From the NCBI GenBank assembly GCA_017557605.1, contig JAFYYJ010000111.1:1-48043 (forward strand): a stretch of 48,043 bases of DNA. The letters are read 5' to 3'. The DNA is from Salinivirgaceae bacterium (GTDB lineage: Bacteria; Bacteroidota; Bacteroidia; Bacteroidales; SZUA-534). Every line of letters begins with the position of its first letter. Position 1 is the first letter of the stretch. The position numbers and the translations under genes were made by a program. Below are positions 1 through 11,547 of the stretch, in pieces. The notes beneath the pieces were generated by a model. The model was not told the DNA's origin. It saw only the letters and a list, made by a program, of their open reading frames with translations, and ran no database searches.

Positions 1-107
1 GAATTGAATCTAGGTGCTTTGTTCTTTCTTACCTCTCTTTTGTGCTCATAATGTCATAGAACTTCGGACCCGCAGGCCCTATCTCTTTTCCTCGCGGAAA
101 CGGACTG

Positions 108-137
108 CAAATGTAATGCCTTTTCCGTTCCCTCCAA
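108..137 (-). promoter_or_regulatory. Leftward Bacteroidetes-type promoter, proximal copy
   Basis: On the minus strand a -33 TTG (plus-strand CAA at 135-137) is followed after exactly 19 nt by TACATTTG (108-115), which fits the Bacteroidetes TTG-N19-TAnnTTTG pattern. It points out of the window to the left. No coding region starts between it and the edge, so the gene it serves lies outside. Another promoter of identical geometry lies 142 bp upstream. Confidence 0.6.
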
Positions 138-249
138 GGACTTTTTTCACTATTTTTTCAAACGGACGATGTTCGCTCCCCTCATCCTCTCTCCTCACCT
201 TCTCAACCCGTCCGTTCTCAAGAACCCGCTCCCTCTCGGAAAGCGGGTG

Positions 250-279
250 CAAAAGTAGAGAAAGTTTCCTTACCCGCAA
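250..279 (-). promoter_or_regulatory. Leftward Bacteroidetes-type promoter, distal copy
   Basis: On the minus strand TTG (plus-strand CAA at 277-279) is followed by exactly 19 nt and then TACTTTTG (250-257). Just downstream is a GC-rich hairpin with arms 224-230 and 242-248. Tandem strong promoters with GC-rich leader hairpins and no nearby start codon are what one expects in front of an rRNA operon or another stable-RNA operon. That identity is inference, because the transcribed gene is off the window. Confidence 0.6.
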
Positions 280-1986
<1,707 letters not shown>

Positions 1987-2007
1987 TCAATCAGTTATAA
2001 TAAAAGT

Positions 2008-2043
2008 AAAAAGGACTCTTCCGGATGGAAGAGTCCTTTTTTA
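2008..2043. terminator. Bidirectional intrinsic terminator between enolase and the beta-barrel gene
   Basis: A hairpin with arms GGACTCTTCC and GGAAGAGTCC and a GGAT loop is flanked by an A-run on the left and a T-run on the right. It can therefore stop transcription of enolase rightwards and of the minus-strand adhesin/beta-barrel operon leftwards. Confidence 0.9.
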
Positions 2044-2088
2044 TTCTTATAGCTCAAAATAGGCTGTTCTTTTCGATTTAACCCATAA

Positions 2089-3027
2089 TCAGAATTTACG
2101 ACGACCGCCTCCTGATTTAGACGAAAACAACTCTTTAACATCAAAAACAACACCGGCTTTCAAACCAAGCGAAAGCAATGAGGCACGGTCAATCTGGTTC
2201 GACTGCATTGTACCATTATACTTATACTCTTCTGTATGAAGCGGCTGAACTGATTCTTTATGAAGATTTGTCAAACAGTAGCTAAAATAAAGTGCAGCGG
2301 TAAAACGTATCATCCTATTGAAACGATAGTTGGCTCCACCTTCGATAGCAAGCGAAAAATTAACCGGATTGAGTTTCATCTTTCCTTTCTGGGAATCAGT
2401 TTCATAGATACCGAAGCCATGAACGTATTCACCCTCAGACGATGAATAAATCTCATGTCCCAAATATGGATAATAGCCGCGTGTTTCATACGAGCCTTTC
2501 ATCAGTTTGTACTTGCTCGACACAGGAAATCCTAATTTGAATCCGGCCTTGCCAAACACCTCAAAACGCCGTTGCGATATGGGATACTCATAATAAGCCT
2601 GAATTGGTATTTCCAAAACAGCGGTTTTCTGCTTCTCCAAAAAACCGTCGAAGTAGGTGCGGAACTCATAATTAAGTTGGTTTACAGAATCATACGACGG
2701 TGTTGACTCGTAGGTATCATTATATTTCGTCTTAGCACTATAGGTTGAGATGCCCAACCCGCTGCACACTGCCCAATTATCAGTGAAGAAATAGCGATAG
2801 CCGACATTGAATGTCATTCCCGCACCACCTTTACGGCTGCCATCGATAGGCTTGTACTGAATGCTCTGCAAGCCTCCGCCGAAATCAGCCGAAATATACT
2901 GCATACTATTGCGCCGCTGGGCAGACGCCGTTGTAAATACTGCAACCAACACTGCCGCTGTCAGAATCACCTTCAGTACTCCTCCTCTATGCGGCAAATT
3001 CATTTTATTATTATTTATACAGTTCAT
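2089..3027 (-). CDS. Outer-membrane beta-barrel protein, partner of adhesin 1
   Basis: An exported protein of about 310 residues: signal peptide ending near TTASAQ, then alternating amphipathic strands with glycine and aromatic residues, as in the PorT-like outer-membrane beta-barrel families of Bacteroidetes. The start is ambiguous. The open frame begins at 3027, but an ATG at 3003 after an A-rich stretch gives a cleaner signal peptide (MNLPHRGG...). The gene lies 18 bp downstream of the giant adhesin gene on the same strand, so the two are probably one operon. It is homologous to the barrel at 31330-32211: both have GGGLQ-x-IQ near the N terminus, then EKQK, PVSS-(K/R)-YKL, GYYP, QKGK, SYC and a terminal S-N-Q-(I/V)-D-(R/K)-A block. 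It lacks the usual SprF/PorP N-terminal signature. A role in anchoring, secreting or stabilising the adhesin is inferred from context. Confidence 0.8.
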   Translation of the reverse strand: MNCINNNKMNLPHRGGVLKVILTAAVLVAVFTTASAQRRNSMQYISADFGGGLQSIQYKPIDGSRKGGAGMTFNVGYRYFFTDNWAVCSGLGISTYSAKTKYNDTYESTPSYDSVNQLNYEFRTYFDGFLEKQKTAVLEIPIQAYYEYPISQRRFEVFGKAGFKLGFPVSSKYKLMKGSYETRGYYPYLGHEIYSSSEGEYVHGFGIYETDSQKGKMKLNPVNFSLAIEGGANYRFNRMIRFTAALYFSYCLTNLHKESVQPLHTEEYKYNGTMQSNQIDRASLLSLGLKAGVVFDVKELFSSKSGGGRRKF

Positions 3028-3045
3028 AATGTTACGGTTAATCGA

Positions 3046-6000
3046 TTAAAACTTAATTATTGAGATGGTTTCCTCTCCAACTTTTACGACATAGATTCCT
3101 TGCTGCAATGCCGAGACATTCACTTCCTCACTTCCTTCGCCGCTTATTTCTTTGGCAATCCGAACTTTACCATCATTATCAATGATTGTTATTGTGTTTC
3201 CTGCCTTCACATTGTCACCCTCAACCACAATTGAATTGACAACTGGGTTCGGGTAAACTGTTATTGCAGTGGGCTGAGGCTCTCCAAAGCTCATCTCGCA
3301 CGATGTAATTTCGACGCTATCGACAGTAGTTGCAACAAGGTAGTATGTGCCTGTCAATCCGCCCTTTTCGTAGTGCATATCGGTTGTATCGACAAGCACA
3401 CCATTCTGATACCAGCGATATGACTTGAAGTAGCCCTTACCATTGACAACAGTAATCACATCGTCCCACATTGTACGCAGAATTTCTTTGTTACGCTGAT
3501 AGCTAATGGTCTTTGTCACACGAGTGTCACCAAGAATACCGGTAACCTCAATAGTTCCCGACAGAGCCATATCATCAGTAAACTCAAGATATCCATCAGT
3601 TTGAGTTGAGTCGATGTCACCATTGATATTCCATTCAAAGGTTATCTGACTGTTGTTGATGTCAGTAAGCTCGATGTGGTCAACGCCACTCTCGCAAGTG
3701 TTGTAGATTGCAGGAGCAGTAAAGCTGACAAGTGCCTCCCAAACAGCGTAGAACGCGGCTCCGTTCGCCGACATTGTGCCGAAGTTGGTTGTTACTGCGC
3801 CATCGGCTGATGCGGCCCAACCTTTAAAGAGATAATCGTCACGTTTCGGGTTCGATGCCGGAGCCGTGATTGCTGCTCCCTCTGTCACCATGGTTGTTGT
3901 GAAGGCCGAATTGGTGCCATCGTTGAAGTACCAAACTGCTCTGTATTGCGGAACAACTATTTCTTCCCAAACTGCATAGAATAACGACTCACTACTGTTG
4001 GCTGAGCCGAAATCGACAAGCGCACTATCGCCTGACATTGCCCATCCTTTGAATGCATATTGCTCACGCACCGGATTAACGGCTGGCGCTATAATGGCAT
4101 CACCATAGAATAAGGTATCGGTTTTGAACACACTGTCTTGCTCAAACATCCACTGAATCAAGCAATTATCCTTCAACCATACCGCATAGAATGCTGTATC
4201 AGAGGTTATTACACCAAATTCAGCAACAAAAGTACCTGCTGTTTCTGTTGACCAACCAAGGAAGGTATAGCCAGCACGGTTAGGATTAACTGACGGTGCT
4301 ACAATGCTGTCTCCTTGTGCAAAGATACTTGCGGTGAAGACCGAATCGGTGCCGTTATTCATATACCAAGTTGCGACAAATGTCGAAGTTATCGGCGTTG
4401 TTGTGTCTTGGATTTGCCATACGGCATAGAACGCTGTATCAGAAACGATTTTGCCAAACTCAGCAATAGTCTCACCATCGGTGGTTACCGACCACCCGAC
4501 AAACTTATAGTCGGCGCGGTCAGGATTAACTGTCGGTGCCACTATGTTTTCGCCTTGCGTAAGGCTGTCGGTGACGAACACATCGGACGTTCCATCGTTG
4601 CGATACCACAGAATAGCGAACTTCTTATCCTCAGCAATCTTCTGCCAAACTGCATAGAACGCGGTATCGGCGGCAGGCATCAAGCCAAAGCTGTCGATTA
4701 CGCTGCCAGCCTCAGTTGCCGACCAGCCCAAGAATGCATATCCATTATTGTCCAGATTTACCGATGGTGCTTTTATTGTGTCGGCATAATTCAAATTGAT
4801 GTTAGCAAACACACTGTCGGCATCGAAATACCATGTTGCAACATAATTGTTGACATTCCAAATGGCAAAATACTCAACGCTGTTGTCAGGCATAGTGCTG
4901 ATGCTTATGCTATCGACAGCTTCGGCGTATGTGTTCCAACCATTGAAGGTGTAACCCTTGCGTTCAGCAACCGGACGAATAATCTCGGTTCCAACCTCAA
5001 CATTACCAGATGTATAATCACCGCTCAATTGGCCGCCATTGGCGTTCCAAGTAAGCTCGTGTGAGTTTTTCTGCCATTGTGCATAGAATATGATGTGGTC
5101 GGTCTGCATTGTGCCAAAATCATCAACCAATTCGCCGTTTTCATCTGTCCAACCTAAGAACTGATAATTAGGACGTTCCGGGTCATCGGCTGGAGCAATT
5201 ATTGCGTTTCCATAATCGACATTTGTAGCTGTATAATTATCATCAGTGCCGTCGTTCATGCGCCATTCGACCACATAAGTGTTTGCAAGCCAGTTGGCAA
5301 CAAGTGTCATGCTACTATCGGGCATGGAGGTCACGTTGACAATTGAATTAGGATTGGTCGAAGTGCCCCAACCTGCAAAAATGTAGTTCGTAAGCGTTGC
5401 TGTTGGTGTAACTATCGGTGTTCCGTATTCAACCTCACCTTGAGTGTATTCGCCGCTCAGTTCACCGCCATTGGCATCCCAAGCAAGATTGAATTTTTTC
5501 AATTGCCATTTGGCGTAGAAGGTTGCACCCTCGGTTGTCAATTTACCATAGTCAGAAAGAACTTCACCTTCTGGCGTTGCTGCCCAACCTACAAAATTGT
5601 TATAGTCACGTGTCGGGTTCGAATTTGGAGCATCAATGTCGGCATCAAAAATAGCATCGGTCACTGTGAAATTATCGTTTGTACCATTGTTGTATTTCCA
5701 TTCAACCTGATATGTTTTGGGCGCCCATACAGCGTAGTATGTTGTCGGGGCATCGGGCATACTGGTTATTTCAACGAGCTCATTTTCTGTAGCTGTGGCC
5801 GATGTGGCCCAGCCTTTGAATTCATAGCCTGTACGCTCTGTTGTTGCGGGAGTCAGTGGTGCGCCAAACTCAACATTGCCATTGGTTCCATTGGAAAGAA
5901 TCGTTCCTCCATTAGCATCCCATGCAAGTGTGTTGCTGTTAATCTGCCATATAGCATAGAATGTTTTTTTAGATTCATCCATTATACCAAAATTGGTGAC

Positions 6001-9000
6001 AGGTTCACCATCGCGTGTTTCCGACCAACCTCTGAATTGATAATGCTCACGTGTTGGAGCGTTAGCCGGAGCGACAATCTGATTACCAACATCAACCGAT
6101 GTTGAAGTGTGATTTTTATCATCTTCGGCATTATAGTTCAATTTCCATGTCACATAGTTGGTTTTCAAAATCCAAATGGCATAGTATGTCAAATCGTGGT
6201 CGGGCATTGTCTCCTTAGGTGTTATCACATCGTCAGGTGTTGCATCCTGTGTCAAGCCCCAGCCCGACATTTTCCAATCGGTGCGGTTAACCAAAGGCAT
6301 TTTAATTGTATCACCATAATTTACAAGCCCGCTCGGGTCGGAATTAGTAAACGAACCGCCATTAGGATACCATTTAATGTTATGCTGATGCACTTGCCAA
6401 ACTGCATAGTAGGTTAAATCGGCATCTGGCATTGTGACGGCTGGCTCTATGGTTGTTGTAGCATTAGCTGATGTGTTCCAACCTTTGAATGTATAACCTT
6501 CACGGTCGGCTGTTGTTGCCGGGGTTATCTCTGTGTTGTAATTAACCGTGCCGTTAGTGCCGTCGGTGGCAAGTACGCCGCCATTGGCGTTCCATGTGAG
6601 CGTGTGTTGGTTGATTTGCCAAATGGCGTAGTATGACACAGCATTATCAGGCATTTTTGTAAGCACCTCGGTTGGAGTGCCATCGGCTGTTGTTGCCCAA
6701 CCTTTAAAGGTATAACCTATGCGTGTCGGGGTATTTGGTTTTTTAATAGTGGTACCATAATCAACCATACCGCTTGTATAATTACCTGTCAAAACATCAC
6801 CACCATTGGCGTTCCACGAAAGTTGGTTAGAGTGTATCTTCCAAATGGCATAGAATGAAACTCCCCCAATTCCCATATAACCATAATCATCATTGGTTAT
6901 AATACTGCCGGCTGGGGCATCTGACCAACCCAACCAATCGTGATATTCATAATCAGATGTATTCGGATGACCACCTGGAGGTGTTATTTTTGCACCATAA
7001 TCGAAATCGTTTCCGGTAAACTCTTCGTCAGTACCATTATTTAGATAAAATGCAGCATGGTATTGATTAATATTCCAAATAGCATAGTAAGTCAGGTCCT
7101 CATCTGGCATTGTTGCCGCAGGTGTTATTGTTATGTCGGCATTAGCCGATGTGCCCCAGCCTCGGAATGTATAGCCTGTTTGTGTCGCCGTCGGCGCAGT
7201 TATTGATGCTCCATATTTAATGGCATTGCCACTTGTTCCACCGCTTAATGAGCCGCCATTCCCAATCCACGTGAGTGAATGTGTTTTGCGTTTGTACTCA
7301 ATTCTGACAACCGTCGATTCATCTTCTTTAATTGTTTCTTGGTTGAACGGTTGAGCTGTAAAGCCTTCGTATGTGCGTGCTGCAGCTGTCGTTTTCAAGC
7401 CAAATACGCCTGTGCCCTCATCAACGTTCTCGGGGGCGTTAGGATACCCTCCATTAAGACTCTCTTGATAATGTTTAACGGTGTAATGCACTGTGGCATT
7501 AATGGCGAAAACAGCATAATAGGTAATCCCACCAACAGGAACTGTCGCTCCACTGAGATTCATTGCCGATGTGGCCTGCGAATCTGAATTCCAACCTGCA
7601 AAGTGATAACCTGCTTCGGCTTGTGGGTCGTCAGGTTTCGTGATTGCCTCACCAAACATGACATTGGTATTGCGCGATAGTTCAACGGTTCCTTTCTTCC
7701 AAACTACATCATATTTATTACGGTTGTAGTAGATTTTCACTACTGTTCCGCTTTCAGCAATAGTTTCCTGATTAAATGGCTGTACGGTAAAGCCTGCGTA
7801 TGTATTAGCTGTTGCTTGGGTGGGGCCACCAACAAGCCCACTACCACTCTCTGTATCACCATCAACTCTGGTATAAGTTTTTCCGTCAAGGTTTTGTTGA
7901 TAGTGCTCAACTGTGTATGTTTTGCTTTCATTATCAGCAAAAATGGCGTAATAGGTAGTCTCATTTAGAGGAACTGTTTGTGTAGCAACAGGCATTGCTG
8001 TAGATGCAGATGCATTAGTATTCCAACCCACAAAATGTTGTGTTGCCTCAGGAGCTGCTGGCTCATTAGGCACTACCAATGTGCTTCCATATTTATATTT
8101 GCCAGTTAACACTGTGTTTGCCCCATTCTTCCAAGTAACAGTGCTGGAGTCTCGCTTATAATCAATTCTGACAACAGTCGATTCGTCTTCTGCAATTGTT
8201 TGTTGGCTAAACGGTTGTGCGGTGAAACCTTCGTAGATTTTGGCTGCTGCAGTAGTTTTTAAACCAAAAGGTTTTGAATCCTCATCGGTATCAACTTTGG
8301 TGTAACCATTATCGTTGGCGTTTTCCTGATAGTGCTCAACATGGTATTTCTTGCTGGCATTGTCGGCAAAAATGGCATAATAAGTTGTGTTTGCCAACAC
8401 ACGTTCGCTACCGTTAAATGTTAAGGCAACAGCTGCATTGGCGTCTGTATTCCAACCAAGGAAGTGCTTGCCTGCGGCAGGTGTCGGATTGGCCGGCTTA
8501 TCGTCAAGGAATGGCGCACCAAAACGATATGATTTTGTGCTGATTTGAGAGTCGCCGTTCATCCAGGTAACAGAAAAATAACGACGGTGGTAGTAAATAT
8601 CAACCGACATATTACTGTTGTTCAGTGTTATCTGGTTAAATTGCTGAGGCTCAAATCCCGCATAATCACCGGTTGTTTTGGGTGACACTGCTGTTGTGCT
8701 CAACAATTTACCTTTTGTATTGTTGGTTTCGGCTTTTGTATATTCATCGTTATCAACATTTTGCAGATAATGGTTAATAGCATAATCGACATCAATTTCA
8801 CGGAGGTCGCTTTCAAAACGGCTTGTGTCGCGAATGATATAGAATTTGTTCCAAATAGAGGCGTTAGCGTAAATGTCGGCGGCACTTTCCTTTCCACCTG
8901 TTGTGTCAATTGGAACATATAATTTTATTTTTCCACTTGTCAGCTGAGTGGTCGTAAACGACGATGTTGTTACGTAAGGAGGCACCATAGTTGACACCTT

Positions 9001-10620
9001 TATAGCCTCCAAACCAACCATACCTGCCAACGTATAATTGTTACCATCTACAACAGTCGTAATACTGCTGCCTAAATCAAGAACTTTTAGATATTTATTA
9101 TTATAAAAAGCATGAGTAGCAATAGTTGTTGTGCCATCGGCCACTTTATAATATGAGCGTGTATTTGCTCGTGGATAAGAAAGAAGTTTTGTTTTCCCCT
9201 TATTATAAAGCACACCTGCTGTATCTGAACTGAAATAATCATTTTGCGAGTCAACCGAATAGCGCTCCAGACTTGACATAAGGTAATAATTCTCAGTATC
9301 AGTCGTTTTCAATTTTTTATTTATGGCAAATGTCTTCACGTGGCTGTTCGATTTTATTGCAGCACGCGGAACTGTTGTGGTTGGCTCTGGCATCACATAA
9401 TTTTCAGTTTCAACATCCGAACCATACACTACCATTTTAGTAAGGTCTTTTGTATAACAGACACCGTCGACATAAGTATAAATATTGGCGGCGTTTAAAA
9501 ACTCAACAGAATATTTAGTGCTCAAAAACGCTTCAGAACCTATTTTAGCTGGAGTTATTTTAGTGTTATTTATGAAATCGATAGTTTTAATATACTGATT
9601 AGGATAAAATGCATAATTACCAATCTCGGTAACAAACGACGGCATAACATAGTTTGCAGTTGTATTGGCTTTCAAATACCACATTAATATTGTATCCGGA
9701 GTTGCGCATTTAAACAACACATTGTCTTTTAACAAGAATTTTGTATTACCTGCAGCTATATCTGGGATAAAATTGTCGCTACAATACATAAATGCGGTAT
9801 TATTTATATCAGTAACATTTGAACCTATATGTAACGATGATATATAACTTATAACATCACCTATACGAACCACATTGTCACCGCCTTTAACTGTACGGAG
9901 TTTTGACATCCTATAAAGAGCATAAGAGCGAATGGTTAAAACCGATGCCGGTATTGTATAAGTGTCTTCTTGAAAATATGTCGGAACTGCTATAAGCACT
10001 TTTTTATCAATATCATACAAAACACCTTTTTCATCTGTACAAAATTTAGTATTTCCTTCAGCCACAGCAAATTTCTGAACATCATATCGGTTTCCCCATG
10101 TAAACCAGTTGCTTTTATCTGTTTCGCTTGCAGGTCCTAACTGTCTAATATTTTTGCCCAACAAAATGGTTTTTGTTGCCGCTACATTTGCACCAAGCAC
10201 ACATTGCTGAATAGCATTAGCTTCAATAATTTCAAGTCCGTCGGATTCCAAATTCAGAACTAACGGACAGGCATCAGTACCACACATATAGAACGCTCCT
10301 GAAACAATTTTTGAAACATTGGCACCAAAAACGACCATTTCCAAATCATAGCACCATTTAAATGCACGATAACCAATAGTGGTTACTTTGTATTGCTCTC
10401 CCTTGTATTCCACTTCGTCAGGGATTACAATAGTTTTTGTATACTGCCACGTTCCAGCAACAACCGTTGCCTCCTTAGTCTCGGTGTTCATCTCGTAATA
10501 GACTGTTCCCTGACCTTCTTCCCCATTAGTAAGCGGATAGGCATATTTTTCAATAGCCGCCCACGCGCCCGTAAGCGAACCAAGTACAAGCGCCAATGTT
10601 AATAGTAGATGTCTTCTCAT
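3046..10620 (-). CDS. Giant T9SS-exported BspA/B-repeat adhesin 1
   Basis: This 2524-residue surface protein begins with a signal peptide (1-21, ending TGAWA). Residues about 40-600 are BspA-like leucine-rich repeats of the LRR_5 type (IGYRAF, IGNYAF, IGSEAF, IATHAF). From about 610 come four MucBP-like segments (for example VEHYQQN, AGFTVQPFNQETI) interleaved with InlB-type B-repeats. I count 19 B-repeat units to about residue 2293, recognised by GY-x-F-x-GW and closing YYAIW/FYAVW. Then follow an Ig/PKD-like region with TMWDDVITV and GGLTGTYYL, and a 70-residue C-terminal domain starting at YPNP (about 2457), typical of T9SS type A sorting signals. Such proteins bind host or matrix ligands at the cell surface; the ligand is unknown. 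The barrel gene follows 18 bp downstream. The leucine-rich third is visibly more AT-rich than the repeat part, which suggests a mosaic origin. Confidence 0.92.
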   Translation of the reverse strand: MRRHLLLTLALVLGSLTGAWAAIEKYAYPLTNGEEGQGTVYYEMNTETKEATVVAGTWQYTKTIVIPDEVEYKGEQYKVTTIGYRAFKWCYDLEMVVFGANVSKIVSGAFYMCGTDACPLVLNLESDGLEIIEANAIQQCVLGANVAATKTILLGKNIRQLGPASETDKSNWFTWGNRYDVQKFAVAEGNTKFCTDEKGVLYDIDKKVLIAVPTYFQEDTYTIPASVLTIRSYALYRMSKLRTVKGGDNVVRIGDVISYISSLHIGSNVTDINNTAFMYCSDNFIPDIAAGNTKFLLKDNVLFKCATPDTILMWYLKANTTANYVMPSFVTEIGNYAFYPNQYIKTIDFINNTKITPAKIGSEAFLSTKYSVEFLNAANIYTYVDGVCYTKDLTKMVVYGSDVETENYVMPEPTTTVPRAAIKSNSHVKTFAINKKLKTTDTENYYLMSSLERYSVDSQNDYFSSDTAGVLYNKGKTKLLSYPRANTRSYYKVADGTTTIATHAFYNNKYLKVLDLGSSITTVVDGNNYTLAGMVGLEAIKVSTMVPPYVTTSSFTTTQLTSGKIKLYVPIDTTGGKESAADIYANASIWNKFYIIRDTSRFESDLREIDVDYAINHYLQNVDNDEYTKAETNNTKGKLLSTTAVSPKTTGDYAGFEPQQFNQITLNNSNMSVDIYYHRRYFSVTWMNGDSQISTKSYRFGAPFLDDKPANPTPAAGKHFLGWNTDANAAVALTFNGSERVLANTTYYAIFADNASKKYHVEHYQENANDNGYTKVDTDEDSKPFGLKTTAAAKIYEGFTAQPFSQQTIAEDESTVVRIDYKRDSSTVTWKNGANTVLTGKYKYGSTLVVPNEPAAPEATQHFVGWNTNASASTAMPVATQTVPLNETTYYAIFADNESKTYTVEHYQQNLDGKTYTRVDGDTESGSGLVGGPTQATANTYAGFTVQPFNQETIAESGTVVKIYYNRNKYDVVWKKGTVELSRNTNVMFGEAITKPDDPQAEAGYHFAGWNSDSQATSAMNLSGATVPVGGITYYAVFAINATVHYTVKHYQESLNGGYPNAPENVDEGTGVFGLKTTAAARTYEGFTAQPFNQETIKEDESTVVRIEYKRKTHSLTWIGNGGSLSGGTSGNAIKYGASITAPTATQTGYTFRGWGTSANADITITPAATMPDEDLTYYAIWNINQYHAAFYLNNGTDEEFTGNDFDYGAKITPPGGHPNTSDYEYHDWLGWSDAPAGSIITNDDYGYMGIGGVSFYAIWKIHSNQLSWNANGGDVLTGNYTSGMVDYGTTIKKPNTPTRIGYTFKGWATTADGTPTEVLTKMPDNAVSYYAIWQINQHTLTWNANGGVLATDGTNGTVNYNTEITPATTADREGYTFKGWNTSANATTTIEPAVTMPDADLTYYAVWQVHQHNIKWYPNGGSFTNSDPSGLVNYGDTIKMPLVNRTDWKMSGWGLTQDATPDDVITPKETMPDHDLTYYAIWILKTNYVTWKLNYNAEDDKNHTSTSVDVGNQIVAPANAPTREHYQFRGWSETRDGEPVTNFGIMDESKKTFYAIWQINSNTLAWDANGGTILSNGTNGNVEFGAPLTPATTERTGYEFKGWATSATATENELVEITSMPDAPTTYYAVWAPKTYQVEWKYNNGTNDNFTVTDAIFDADIDAPNSNPTRDYNNFVGWAATPEGEVLSDYGKLTTEGATFYAKWQLKKFNLAWDANGGELSGEYTQGEVEYGTPIVTPTATLTNYIFAGWGTSTNPNSIVNVTSMPDSSMTLVANWLANTYVVEWRMNDGTDDNYTATNVDYGNAIIAPADDPERPNYQFLGWTDENGELVDDFGTMQTDHIIFYAQWQKNSHELTWNANGGQLSGDYTSGNVEVGTEIIRPVAERKGYTFNGWNTYAEAVDSISISTMPDNSVEYFAIWNVNNYVATWYFDADSVFANINLNYADTIKAPSVNLDNNGYAFLGWSATEAGSVIDSFGLMPAADTAFYAVWQKIAEDKKFAILWYRNDGTSDVFVTDSLTQGENIVAPTVNPDRADYKFVGWSVTTDGETIAEFGKIVSDTAFYAVWQIQDTTTPITSTFVATWYMNNGTDSVFTASIFAQGDSIVAPSVNPNRAGYTFLGWSTETAGTFVAEFGVITSDTAFYAVWLKDNCLIQWMFEQDSVFKTDTLFYGDAIIAPAVNPVREQYAFKGWAMSGDSALVDFGSANSSESLFYAVWEEIVVPQYRAVWYFNDGTNSAFTTTMVTEGAAITAPASNPKRDDYLFKGWAASADGAVTTNFGTMSANGAAFYAVWEALVSFTAPAIYNTCESGVDHIELTDINNSQITFEWNINGDIDSTQTDGYLEFTDDMALSGTIEVTGILGDTRVTKTISYQRNKEILRTMWDDVITVVNGKGYFKSYRWYQNGVLVDTTDMHYEKGGLTGTYYLVATTVDSVEITSCEMSFGEPQPTAITVYPNPVVNSIVVEGDNVKAGNTITIIDNDGKVRIAKEISGEGSEEVNVSALQQGIYVVKVGEETISIIKF

Positions 10621-10642
10621 ATATTTTTCTAATTAGAAGTTG

Positions 10643-10659
10643 TTTACCCCATTTCAGAT
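10643..10659 (-). promoter_or_regulatory. 17-nt leader element shared by both giant adhesins
   Basis: On the minus strand this reads ATCTGAAATGGGGTAAA, ending 22 nt before the adhesin 1 start codon. The same sequence with one mismatch occurs 21 nt before adhesin 2 (22966-22982). Position and conservation suggest a common promoter, operator or translational control element. The core GGGGTAAA does not resemble the housekeeping TAnnTTTG box. Confidence 0.5.
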
Positions 10660-10677
10660 GCGGACACAGCTCCGCAT
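10658..10677 (-). promoter_or_regulatory. Small hairpin in the adhesin 1 leader
   Basis: Seven-base arms (plus-strand ATGCGGA at 10658-10664 and TCCGCAT at 10671-10677) enclose a 6-nt loop just upstream of the shared leader element. It could be an operator dyad or an RNA hairpin. There is no counterpart with the same sequence in front of adhesin 2. The rest of 10678-10888 shows no gene or clear promoter. Confidence 0.35.
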
Positions 10678-10888
10678 TATCAATTACAAATAAACTGATA
10701 AAAAAGAAGTTAGCCAAAGGCCTCTCGTCCAACAGACCTCTCTTATTGATACAAGTCCGTTTTTCCTTTACGAATGTCAGATTTTTATAAGGGAAAAAGA
10801 AGAGTTGCAAGTGACAAGTTAAAGAGTTATAAGTTCGGAGTAAGTTATATTGGGTGTCGCACTTTAATCTTTAAACATTACCCATTAA

Positions 10889-11512
10889 TCATTTCTTCAA
10901 CCCTCTTATAATCAATGTTATGATTTCTTCTTTGCGCTCGGCCATGAACAGCCGACGCTCCTGCTCCGACGCCCCCGACAGTTTGTCGTAAATGGGCAGT
11001 GTAAGAAAATTGAAAACGGTGAGCGAGATGACATTGAGAACCAAATTGACCGTTGTAATGGGGCGGATTGTCCCTTTCGCAACTTCTTTTTGAACAATGG
11101 AATCGATTGTGCCATAAAGATTTGCGCGAACACTGTTCGACATAAAAAACTTATAGACATAGCTCAGTCGCTCCGAGTTTCCGATAAGCTCGTTCAACAC
11201 AAAAAACGGCAAGCCAGGATTGCTATCCATAAAATCGAAATAGACGCTTACGACATATCTCAGTTTATCATAAAAATCGGTCTCGATATTGCTTAGCGGC
11301 TCAATCAGAATTGAACACGCCTGCTCAAGTTTCTTTGTGAAAATATGCAGAAACAGATTTTCTTTAGTGCGGAAATAATAATGCACAAGTGCTTGATTAC
11401 AACCCACTTTCTTGGCAATATCGGTTGTTGATGTTCCGGCAAATCCATTCTCAATAAACAGTTTTTCGGCCGACTGCAATATTTGTTCTTCCAGATTTTG
11501 TTCTGCTGCCAT
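10889..11512 (-). CDS. TetR/AcrR family transcriptional regulator
   Basis: This 207-residue protein has the classic TetR N-terminal helix-turn-helix at about residues 8-55: ILQSAEKLFIENGFAGTSTT, then DIAKKVGCNQALVHYYF and RTKENLF. The remaining residues form the variable ligand-binding and dimerisation domain. It is the last gene of a minus-strand cluster, starting 35 bp after the activase-related gene, so it probably responds to a metabolite of that pathway or regulates its own operon. The ligand cannot be read from the sequence. The call as TetR is secure; the target genes are inferred from position. Confidence 0.93.
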   Translation of the reverse strand: MAAEQNLEEQILQSAEKLFIENGFAGTSTTDIAKKVGCNQALVHYYFRTKENLFLHIFTKKLEQACSILIEPLSNIETDFYDKLRYVVSVYFDFMDSNPGLPFFVLNELIGNSERLSYVYKFFMSNSVRANLYGTIDSIVQKEVAKGTIRPITTVNLVLNVISLTVFNFLTLPIYDKLSGASEQERRLFMAERKEEIITLIIRGLKK

Positions 11513-11547
11513 CTTTTAAATTCTTTCTGGTTACCACTTAACAATAA

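Noticed and set aside
2089..3027. Assignment of the barrel proteins to the SprF/PorP family
   Set aside because: The typical SprF N-terminal region is absent; only the position next to a giant adhesin is analogous.
4315..7587. Long plus-strand open frames (up to 249 codons) within adhesin 1
   Set aside because: They are antisense shadows of the repetitive adhesin gene; their cysteine-rich repeats mirror the B-repeat code.
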